From positions 558,001 to 622,000 of the forward strand of contig NZ_NETS01000011.1 of the NCBI RefSeq assembly GCF_002150035.1: a stretch of DNA of 64,000 bases, written 5' to 3'. Under the pieces are notes generated by a model. It did no database searches. It was not told the DNA's origin and saw nothing but the letters and a program-made list of their open reading frames with translations. Made by a program: the position numbers and the translations under genes. The stretch comes from Leptospira venezuelensis (GTDB lineage: Bacteria; Spirochaetota; Leptospiria; Leptospirales; Leptospiraceae). Each line of letters opens with the position of its first letter. Position 1 is the first letter of the stretch. Positions 36,119-43,297 of the stretch are shown one piece after another.

Positions 36119-36552
36119 AATATAATATTGGAGCACTGATCGTAGGTTTATTATTCGCAATCGGCTTAGGAACGTCCGGAATTTTACAGCCTGCAAACAT
36201 CTTAGGATTTTTAGATATATTCGGAAAATGGAACCCCACCCTTCTTTTTACAATGGCCGGAGCAGTCGGAGTTCATTTTATCACCTACAAACTAATTCGA
36301 AAGAGAAAAACGCCAATGTTCTCAAAGGATTGGTTTATCCCTACTCGTCAAGAGATCACTCCTGCCTTGGTCATCGGAAGTTTAATTTTTGGGATTGGCT
36401 GGGGACTAGGCGGTTATTGCCCCACAGTTTCGGTCACTACACTTGCAAGCTTTGAAACAAGGCCTTTAATCGTTTTTGTCAGCATTATTTTCGGAATGTT
36501 ACTATTCTGGATTCTAGATAAGAAAACGAATTTGAAAAATAGATTAGAATAA
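36115..36552 (+). CDS. YeeE/YedE-related (DUF6691-type) transporter subunit (second half)
   Basis: 145 residues, about four helices, with the GIGWGLGGYCPTVSVTTLAS motif carrying the conserved Cys of the second half of YeeE/YedE proteins. It overlaps the previous half gene by ATGA, so the pair is probably one heteromeric transporter for thiosulfate or a persulfide carrier. Confidence 0.87.
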   Translation: MKYNIGALIVGLLFAIGLGTSGILQPANILGFLDIFGKWNPTLLFTMAGAVGVHFITYKLIRKRKTPMFSKDWFIPTRQEITPALVIGSLIFGIGWGLGGYCPTVSVTTLASFETRPLIVFVSIIFGMLLFWILDKKTNLKNRLE

Positions 36553-36558
36553 ATTAAT

Positions 36559-37365
36559 ATGCTGATCTTAGGATACATCTCCTCGTTTATCATGGGAATA
36601 CTACTCGGAATGATCGGCGCAGGAGGTTCTATCCTAACAGTTCCAATTTTATTCTATTTTTTCGAACAAGACGTAAATTTCGCCACAACAAACTCACTCT
36701 TTGTAGTTGGAACAGCAGCTTTAGTCGGATCAATAATCCAAAGCAAAAAAGGAAATATAAATATAAAAGTCGGTGTATATTTCGCTGTACCGAGCTTTTT
36801 CGGAATTTATATTTCGAGATATTTACTTCTTCCATCTATTCCTAAAATCATAGTTTCTATTTTCGGTCTTACGCTAACAAAACCTTTACTTGTTATGATC
36901 ATCTTCTCAATCATCATGGTTTTTAGTTCATGGGCTATGATTCGAACCAATAATTTTTTTATCACAAAGACAACGGAACCAAATACAATTCCATCTAACT
37001 TTTTACCAATCGGATTCAAAGGATTTATAGTAGGAATGATCACAGGATTTGTAGGTGCAGGCGGAGGATTTCTAATCATTCCTGCGCTTGTAATTCTACT
37101 CAGAATTCCTATTAAGCAGGCAGTTGGAACATCACTTGCTATAATTGCCGCAAATTCACTTTTCGGATTTGTAATTAGTTCAAGATCAGTGCAAACTGAA
37201 AATTGCCCATTACTTCTGATAATTTCTAGTTTAGGAATTGCTGGAATGTTTTTAGGACAGAATCTTTCATCCAGAATGAATGAAAGAAATCTTAAAATTG
37301 GTTTTGGTTATTTTGTGTTGGTTATTGCTGCCTTAATCTTGTGGGATCAAGGGTTGAGGCTGTAG
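36559..37365 (+). CDS. TauE/SafE-family sulfite exporter-like permease
   Basis: 268 residues, about eight helices, with the family repeat MGILLGMIGAGGSILTVPIL near the N-terminus and its pseudo-duplicate VGMITGFVGAGGGFLIIPALVIL (about 155-178). It follows the transporter half gene by 6 bases and completes the sulfur operon; export of the sulfite formed by the persulfide dioxygenase is the likely role. Confidence 0.88.
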   Translation: MLILGYISSFIMGILLGMIGAGGSILTVPILFYFFEQDVNFATTNSLFVVGTAALVGSIIQSKKGNINIKVGVYFAVPSFFGIYISRYLLLPSIPKIIVSIFGLTLTKPLLVMIIFSIIMVFSSWAMIRTNNFFITKTTEPNTIPSNFLPIGFKGFIVGMITGFVGAGGGFLIIPALVILLRIPIKQAVGTSLAIIAANSLFGFVISSRSVQTENCPLLLIISSLGIAGMFLGQNLSSRMNERNLKIGFGYFVLVIAALILWDQGLRL

Positions 37366-37541
37366 GATGTAAGATTAACTTTCAAGGTATTATATAAAGT
37401 TATCGTCCGAATGATGATAATATATTCTTAACTATTAAATATTGGTAATCTACAAATTGTATCTAAATCAATTTCAGACCTAATATTAATTGCGCTTCAT
37501 CTTTATTTTCTTCACCATTGGTCAAACTAAAGAATGCGACT

Positions 37542-38327
37542 ATGTCTAACATCCGTTATACTCTTATCCTTCTTCTTTTTGTAATTTTCAGTTTTCAAAA
37601 TTGCGGAACTGTTCTACTACTGAATGCACTTTGGCCTTCAAGTGGAGATGATCTGTTTGAGGACATTGGAAAGCTCTACCTTGGGACCATAAACGTTGGC
37701 TTGATCCATTATTGGCCCTTGGATGGGGACGCAAATGATAAAGTCGGATCTATTCACTTAACTGCATTTGGGACCGTGGGACCTATACTGACTTCCGATC
37801 ATAATAACTTGCCCAATGGAGCCTTCCGTTACGATGGTATAGACTCATGGCATAGCTCGGATTCAATTGCTGGAGAACCGATACTAACTGGAATTGCCTC
37901 CTTTACTCTTAGCGCTTGGGTAAAAGGAAAATTTAAACCCTCAGGAGGGGGTACAATTATGGGGCAAGGGGACGGATTAGGATTTCAGTTTTTAGACGAC
38001 TCCACCACTTGTTTACATGGACTCCGAATTTACACAGTAAGCGGAGGATCGGGTGCCGTGAGCAATGTCAGCCCTTGCGGAATTTACCAAGACAATGTTT
38101 GGTATCATATGACTTTTACTTGGGATCTACCTAATAATACTGCCAACTTATATGTTGGCAATGATCTAGTAAAATCGACAGTATATAATCCAAATGGAAC
38201 CCCTTGGAACTCTGGTGCGCCCTTTACCTTAGGATACGGCACACTTGGCGGAGGTGCCCAGCCAATCAACATCGACGAAGTTCGGATTTATAATAGAGTT
38301 GTTCCTCCGATATTTTTCAGTTTTTGA
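37542..38327 (+). CDS. LamG/concanavalin-fold lipoprotein
   Basis: 261 residues from the ATG at 37542 (MSNIRYTLIL), preferred over the TTG at 37518. The N-terminal hydrophobic stretch ends in FSFQNC, a relaxed lipobox. Residues about 55-255 are a LamG-like jelly roll: HYWPLDGDANDKVG, FTLSAWVKG, WYHMTFTWDLPNNTANLYVGNDL and IDEVRIYNRV, the usual closing strand. Such domains bind sugars or proteins. No neighbour suggests a partner; it is probably monocistronic. Confidence 0.82.
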   Translation: MSNIRYTLILLLFVIFSFQNCGTVLLLNALWPSSGDDLFEDIGKLYLGTINVGLIHYWPLDGDANDKVGSIHLTAFGTVGPILTSDHNNLPNGAFRYDGIDSWHSSDSIAGEPILTGIASFTLSAWVKGKFKPSGGGTIMGQGDGLGFQFLDDSTTCLHGLRIYTVSGGSGAVSNVSPCGIYQDNVWYHMTFTWDLPNNTANLYVGNDLVKSTVYNPNGTPWNSGAPFTLGYGTLGGGAQPINIDEVRIYNRVVPPIFFSF

Positions 38328-38420
38328 GGATCGGCCGTATTCGGAGGCATCACCCATAAACTGCCAATAATGAGAGATTTTCATTGCCTTGGCTTCTCTA
38401 TATGCAAAAGGAAAATATAA

Positions 38421-38455
38421 TTGACTAAGTTAGTGTATTTTTTACACTTTAAGAT
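38421..38455 (+). promoter_or_regulatory. Candidate promoter with overlapping palindrome (NAD cluster operator)
   Basis: TTGACT (38421-38426) is followed after 16 bases by TACACT (38443-38448) as a possible -35/-10 pair. The -10 hexamer is the right arm of an inverted repeat AGTGTA-ttttt-TACACT (38432-38448). A palindrome over the -10 of a gene for a Nudix/NrtR repressor strongly suggests autoregulation. The regulator's ATG is at 38491. Confidence 0.6.
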
Positions 38456-38490
38456 AATTTTCTAAGACACTATCGCCCTAACTAAATCCA

Positions 38491-39192
38491 ATGAAAAAGA
38501 AAGAGATCTACTCCTATAAATTTGCGAGACCGAGCTTAACGGTCGATTGTGTAGTTTTTGGAATCGATAATGGCGATCTTAAGATCCTTATCATACAAAG
38601 GGGGCTAAATCCGTTTCGAGGTCATTGGGCATTGCCCGGTGGATTTGTTCGGATCGATGAAACGATTGACGAGGCGGCAACGCGTGAACTCCAAGAAGAA
38701 ACCGGCTTAAAGAATATCTTCTTAGAGCAATTATACACATTCGGGCAAATAGATCGCGACCCTCGCGAAAGAGTCGTTTCTGTAGCATATTATGCTCTTG
38801 TAAACTTACAAAGTTATCCACTACGAGCCTCTTCCGATGCGGAAAAGGCCATCTGGCGTAACGTTAAAGATCTTCCTAAATTAGCTTTCGATCACGATAA
38901 AATTGTGGCCGTAGCTCTTAATCGATTACAAGGAAAGGTTCGCTATCAACCAATCGGCTTTGAATTGCTTCCTCGTAAATTTACTCTCACCCAATTGCAG
39001 AGATTATACGAAATCATTTTGGAGAAAGATCTCGATAAACGGAATTTCCGCAAAAAAATATTACAATTCGATATACTCGAATCCACCGATGAATTTGAGA
39101 AAAATGTATCTCATAGAGCTGCCCTGCTCTATCAATTCAACAAATCGAAATACGAGAGAATGGTGAAACGGGGATTCAATTTCGATTTATGA
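38491..39192 (+). CDS. nrtR: Nudix/NrtR-type transcriptional regulator of NAD metabolism
   Basis: 233 residues. Residues about 10-140 are a Nudix domain and about 155-233 a winged helix with the NrtR-type opening LLPRKFTLTQLQRLYEIILEKDLDKRNFRKKIL. NrtR proteins repress NAD-synthesis or NAD-linked genes and release DNA on binding ADP-ribose. Here the Nudix box is intact (G-x5-E-x7-REL-x-EE-x-GL, about residues 51-74), while many NrtR proteins have lost it, so ADP-ribose hydrolysis may be kept. It is the first gene of a tightly coupled four-gene unit (ATGA overlap with the NAD synthetase gene) and lies downstream of a palindrome that overlaps the predicted promoter. Confidence 0.88.
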   Translation: MKKKEIYSYKFARPSLTVDCVVFGIDNGDLKILIIQRGLNPFRGHWALPGGFVRIDETIDEAATRELQEETGLKNIFLEQLYTFGQIDRDPRERVVSVAYYALVNLQSYPLRASSDAEKAIWRNVKDLPKLAFDHDKIVAVALNRLQGKVRYQPIGFELLPRKFTLTQLQRLYEIILEKDLDKRNFRKKILQFDILESTDEFEKNVSHRAALLYQFNKSKYERMVKRGFNFDL

Positions 39193-40151
39193 AAAGTTAC
39201 GATAATAGTCCCACTTCTATCACGTCTAGCTTAGTTCAAAACTTAAAAACAGAATCTGAACTGAGGAATCTTTTAGATAGATATCGAGGCTTCGATCTTA
39301 AATTACATCTAAAAAGAAAAGTCCAACTTATAAATGAATTTTTCAAAATAGAAAATCTGGATAGTTGCGTAATCGGGTTATCCGGAGGAATTGATTCATC
39401 CGTTGTATTGGGATTATTAAACCTTGCTTCGCTGGAACTGAATTCTCCCATAAAAAGAATTATCGGAATTGCTCTTCCTATCTTCAGTATAGGTGCTACG
39501 GGACAAAAGGATACTTTAATAAAATTTAAACTTCTAAAATCGAATTTCAGTATTCAAAACAAAAAGATCGAATTTCTGGAAAAAGATCTAACTCAAGTCC
39601 AAGAACAATATCTTAAGTTAGAAGAAGGGAATTATAACCCATTCGCTGCAGGACAACTGCTTTCCATCGTTCGAGTTCCCTTCCTCTATTTTCAAGCGGC
39701 ACTTTTACAGGAACAAAATTATCGATCCATCGTAGTTGGAACGACTAATAGAGATGAAGGCGCATATTTAGGATTCTATGGAAAAGCCTCGGATGGAATG
39801 GTCGATTTACAACCCATTGCAGACTTGCACAAAAATGAGATTTATTCAATTGCTCATAGTTTAAAAATCCCGGAAGAAATCATTCAGGCGGAACCGAGGG
39901 GAGACGTTTTTGACGGAAGAACCGACCAAGAAATGATAGGCGCAAATTATGAAGATGTTCGCTTCTTCATTCTACTCAAAGATTTCGATCTCGATTACAG
40001 AAAAATAAATTATCTACTTTCTATCGAAACGATGAAAAGTTTCGAAAACATAGAAACATTACACAAGAAAAATCTTCATAAATACAGAGTTGGACTTCCT
40101 AGTAGGTTTGTAGACGTTTTAAAAAGGCAAGTTGAAGGAGGTTGGTCATGA
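39189..40151 (+). CDS. nadE: NH3-dependent NAD+ synthetase
   Basis: 320 residues. It amidates nicotinic acid adenine dinucleotide to NAD+ using ATP. The PP-loop ATP motif is VIGLSGGIDSSVVLGLL (about residues 60-76), and GTTNRDEGAYLGFYGKASDGMVDLQPIADLHKNEI is the substrate and P2-loop region typical of NadE. No glutaminase (CN-hydrolase) domain is present, so free ammonia is the likely nitrogen donor. A longer N-terminal lead (about 30 residues) precedes the core. It overlaps both neighbours by 4 bases if the next gene starts at 40148. A leptospire would be expected to have another NadE elsewhere, making this a dedicated copy; that cannot be seen here. Confidence 0.88.
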   Translation: MKSYDNSPTSITSSLVQNLKTESELRNLLDRYRGFDLKLHLKRKVQLINEFFKIENLDSCVIGLSGGIDSSVVLGLLNLASLELNSPIKRIIGIALPIFSIGATGQKDTLIKFKLLKSNFSIQNKKIEFLEKDLTQVQEQYLKLEEGNYNPFAAGQLLSIVRVPFLYFQAALLQEQNYRSIVVGTTNRDEGAYLGFYGKASDGMVDLQPIADLHKNEIYSIAHSLKIPEEIIQAEPRGDVFDGRTDQEMIGANYEDVRFFILLKDFDLDYRKINYLLSIETMKSFENIETLHKKNLHKYRVGLPSRFVDVLKRQVEGGWS

Positions 40152-40924
40152 TACATCACAAAAAACCAGAATTTACAAAAGTTCCTGGCTTCTGGGAAAT
40201 GCCATCGATAACTTTTCCAATACAAGCAGACTCAGATTTTTCGATGCAAGAAACCTCATTGCCTGAAGTCAACTATTGGAGTCATTTTCTAAATTCCGAA
40301 ACTTGTAATTCTCTAAAGAACTTATTTTTGGAATCGAAGATTCTATCACCGGTATCCATCAACGGCATAATGTATCAAAATTACGGGATCGGAAGCCAAA
40401 GAGCCACCGGATGGTCCATTCAACTGGCAGACTTACTTTCTGAACTGATTATTCCTCATCTAAAAGAAAAATTTTGCTCGGAAAAAACTTCCACAGATTG
40501 GTGGCAAGAAAACCCTAAAAAAAATCCGTTATGGTTTCCCGTTCAAGTTAGCCCTCTTTTTCGTTTCATGAAATACGACTCGGGCGGAGAACACTACGCT
40601 CATTATGATGCAGCATTCATCTATAAAGATAGTATCTACAGGACTTTGAAATCGTTTGTTATCTATTTAACTACTAATCAATCGGGTGCTACTCGGTTCA
40701 TCCAAGATAATTTAGAAAATATTGATGTTTGGAAAAGAAATCATTCGGATTGGGACAGAAGAGCTCTCAAAGAAGAAGTATTATCCGCTTTTTTACCTAA
40801 GGAGGGCTCCATACTGATCTTTGATCATAGGATCTGTCATGATGTGGATGTTTATTTGGGAGAGAACGATCTTCCTCGGATCATTATTCGGGGGGATATT
40901 ATCTACAAGGCGCAATCTATATGA
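40148..40924 (+). CDS. 2-oxoglutarate/Fe(II)-dependent oxygenase-like protein
   Basis: 258 residues from the ATG at 40148, chosen because GGAGG lies seven bases upstream and it gives the same ATGA coupling seen at the other junctions; the frame opens at 40142 with TTG. A double-stranded beta-helix core has the HxD iron motif in GEHYAHYDAAF (about residue 150), a distal His in DHRICHDVDVYL (about 240) and an Arg in LPRIIIRGD to bind 2-oxoglutarate. This resembles the prolyl-4-hydroxylase branch. Co-transcription with NAD synthesis genes suggests it hydroxylates a nucleotide-derived or protein substrate tied to NAD, but the substrate is unknown. Confidence 0.75.
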   Translation: MIHHKKPEFTKVPGFWEMPSITFPIQADSDFSMQETSLPEVNYWSHFLNSETCNSLKNLFLESKILSPVSINGIMYQNYGIGSQRATGWSIQLADLLSELIIPHLKEKFCSEKTSTDWWQENPKKNPLWFPVQVSPLFRFMKYDSGGEHYAHYDAAFIYKDSIYRTLKSFVIYLTTNQSGATRFIQDNLENIDVWKRNHSDWDRRALKEEVLSAFLPKEGSILIFDHRICHDVDVYLGENDLPRIIIRGDIIYKAQSI

Positions 40925-42369
40925 AAAAAATTCAAAGTTGGAAAATAGAGAGGGACCAATATTATAGTAAATTATTCCGAGAAGAGGGATTGGAAGCAAC
41001 TCTAAAAGCGGGTTTTTTCGAAGATCTAAACCACAACGACATAAACATTGAAGATACTACTTCTATACTTTGTACCCCTTACTCCTTCTTAGAAAATCCG
41101 AAAACGAATAATCACTGCGTCTTACTACTCACAGGCGCTTTATGCCCTATTCATGATGGTCACCTTGACATGATGATCATTGCCAAAGAATCTTTAGAAA
41201 AAGAAGGTTACGAAGTTTTAGGCGGGTATATCTCCCCAGATCATGATGCTTACGTAGGACCAAAAACAAATTCATTCTTGGATATTTATGAAAGAAATCG
41301 ATTAGTAACCGAAAAAATCGAAGATTTTCTGTGGATCGGTTTGGACCCATGGAACGGCGTATTCAATAAAACCAGTATTAATTTTACCGACGTCGTTTTC
41401 CGTCTCAAAAAGTATCTAGAACGTAATGCAAAACTTAAAACCAAAATTTTCTTTCTATGCGGCGGAGATAATTTCAATTTTGCGGAAGCATTTAAATACA
41501 GTGACGATGGTTGTGTGGTCGTTACTCGCAACGGATACGAAATCAATGTAAAAAATCAAGAATCCGTTTATCTAGCGCAGGGAAATAGTAACAGTTCTTC
41601 TACAGAAATTCGGAAAACGTACCAGAAGAAGGATTTTTACGATAAGAACCTTAAAGTTCGAGAAGATGGACATCCAATTCCAGAGTTTCTTGAAGGGTTC
41701 TTTAATGTGGTAGAGATTATATCCCTTGAAAAACAAAAGCAGAAAATTAAATCGATGTCGACAGACAATATGATCAGTTTAGATCCGATGATCCGTTTAG
41801 AATATAACCTATCGATCTCCAGAATATTCGACGTTCATGGTCATAGAAAATTAGGCTATAAAATGGAAACGCTTACTACTGCTTCTAATTTGAAAGAGTT
41901 ATCCGGTCGCAGCGACATCCTTTTATATGATGATGATATTTATACAGGAAAGACAATGAGCGAGGCAAAAACTTATCTAAAATCCCAATTGGATATTTCG
42001 ATAGGTGGATTTTTTTCCTTAAATATCAGCCCTATCAATTACGATCTATTGGATCCGAGAGATCTTTATGCATTTAGTAAAGAGAACAATTGCGGATTAT
42101 TAGTAGATTTTAAAGATTTTCAACAAAGAGTCCCTTATGCTTTTCCTTACGTGGACCCATCCATTCGGAGCTCAGTCAAAGATCCATTTAAGTTCTCAAT
42201 TGCAGTCTGGAAAGAAAATCAAAAGTTTTTTGCGAAAAACAAAAACCTACTCTTAAGTGATTTTCCTCTATATCAAAAATTATATCTAAAAATAGGATTT
42301 AGCTTAGAAACTCCCATTCAAGAAATCATTAAATGGCATATTAATTTTTTAGAAAACATTCAAAATTAA
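40921..42369 (+). CDS. NMNAT-like nucleotidyltransferase fused to a phosphoribosyltransferase-like domain
   Basis: 482 residues. Residues about 60-265 are a nucleotidylyltransferase of the NadD/NMNAT type: LLLTGALCPIHDGHLDMM has the HxGH ATP motif and NSNSSSTEIRKTY the C-terminal (S)STxxR motif. Residues about 275-420 look like a type I phosphoribosyltransferase, with DILLYDDDIYTGKTMSEA matching the PRPP-binding loop (acidic pair then TGKT). A single protein could make a mononucleotide from a base and PRPP and then adenylate it, but the two activities are inferred. It overlaps the oxygenase gene by ATGA and ends the cluster; 26 bases later a transposon remnant begins. Confidence 0.78.
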   Translation: MKKIQSWKIERDQYYSKLFREEGLEATLKAGFFEDLNHNDINIEDTTSILCTPYSFLENPKTNNHCVLLLTGALCPIHDGHLDMMIIAKESLEKEGYEVLGGYISPDHDAYVGPKTNSFLDIYERNRLVTEKIEDFLWIGLDPWNGVFNKTSINFTDVVFRLKKYLERNAKLKTKIFFLCGGDNFNFAEAFKYSDDGCVVVTRNGYEINVKNQESVYLAQGNSNSSSTEIRKTYQKKDFYDKNLKVREDGHPIPEFLEGFFNVVEIISLEKQKQKIKSMSTDNMISLDPMIRLEYNLSISRIFDVHGHRKLGYKMETLTTASNLKELSGRSDILLYDDDIYTGKTMSEAKTYLKSQLDISIGGFFSLNISPINYDLLDPRDLYAFSKENNCGLLVDFKDFQQRVPYAFPYVDPSIRSSVKDPFKFSIAVWKENQKFFAKNKNLLLSDFPLYQKLYLKIGFSLETPIQEIIKWHINFLENIQN

Positions 42370-42394
42370 ACTAATGAAGACCAAAAAAACATTT

Positions 42395-42959
42395 GGATTG
42401 AAGGGAAAGGATTTAGCCCTAAAATCTATAACAAAAGAACTGAAAATTGGCTTCAACTTTCATCACAGGAAATCCTTTTCAAAGCAAGGGAAATTGAAGA
42501 GATTCCAAAAATACAATGTCATTCTGGTTACGGATTATTAAATACCCCCCAAGTATATTTTCTAAAGCCAAGAAGTTTGAAAGATCTGAACTAGAAAAGT
42601 ATAATGCATTTTGGTCCGACGTATATACTAAGAAATTTCAAAGAAACCGAGAACTTGAATATCAAAAGAATGCAAATAAGATCTGGAATTGGATCCAATC
42701 AGGAAAGAAGACAAACAGACAATATACAGTTATAGAAGTCTGTGACGAATTAGAAATTCACAAGATTACTGCAATGACCATTCTCCTAAAATGGATCAAG
42801 CTCAGACTTATCGCAAGGAGACGTATTGGATTCGCTCGATATGATAGAAGAAATAATTTCTATATAAAGCCATTAAAACAACAACTACCTTTCGTTCTAT
42901 ACAGTAAATTCAAGACAACGATTGCTGTACCAGTAAAATATGTTTTGGGATTTTTATAG
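42395..42959 (+). pseudogene. Remnant: IS right end plus winged-helix module, frameshifted
   Basis: From GGATTGAAGGGAAAGG (42395-42410) onward this matches the stretch at 46878-47400 that follows the intact transposase. The first frame reads RTENWLQ..EEIPKIQ..GYGLLNTP (42409 to about 42545) and the homologous continuation SKAKKFERSELEKYNAFW...EVCDELEIHKITAMTIL lies in another frame (42516-42959). The frame shift sits at or near a run of six C (about 42545-42550), compatible with a one-base slip. The transposase core is absent. The surviving 3' part encodes an intact-looking winged helix. It lies 26 bases after the NAD cluster. Confidence 0.75.
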
Positions 42960-43297
42960 GAGAAGGTAGAAATGAAAATTATTTTATCGGCAGACGATGG
43001 ATCCAAATATCACAATATTAAAAATAGCATCAGAACAAAATGACGCACTACGTAGAACTACTTACTCGAAAAAGAATCGTACGTAGTTCTACGTAAAATT
43101 TGCGGATCAAAATGACTTTGGAATAAAAAATTTACAACCCAATAATTCAAAAACTCGACTATTTTCATTCGGAAATATTTTTCTCTTTACTCTGAAAAAA
43201 AACAAAGAACATCTTCAACTTAACCCTCCATAAAAACCAAGGGATAAATTTAAATCCATATCGTATTAATAAATAATAATATTAAAAGGTATATCAA
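42960..43297. other. Gene-free stretch with an inverted repeat
   Basis: No convincing gene. A 23-codon ATG frame at 42972-43043 preceded by GGAG is probably chance. The only structure is the 13-bp inverted repeat listed separately (43049-43095). The rest, 43096-43297, is AT-rich upstream DNA of the SBBP lipoprotein gene. Confidence 0.6.
43049..43095. repeat. Perfect 13-bp inverted repeat
   Basis: TACGTAGAACTAC (43049-43061) and GTAGTTCTACGTA (43083-43095) are exact inverse copies around a 21-base spacer, between a transposon remnant and the next gene. It could be a terminator hairpin without T-run, an operator, or the end of a vanished mobile element. Confidence 0.6.

Noticed and set aside
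42972..43043. 23-codon ATG frame preceded by GGAG
   Set aside because: Too short to judge, no homologue in the other element copies and no conserved neighbour; chance is likely.
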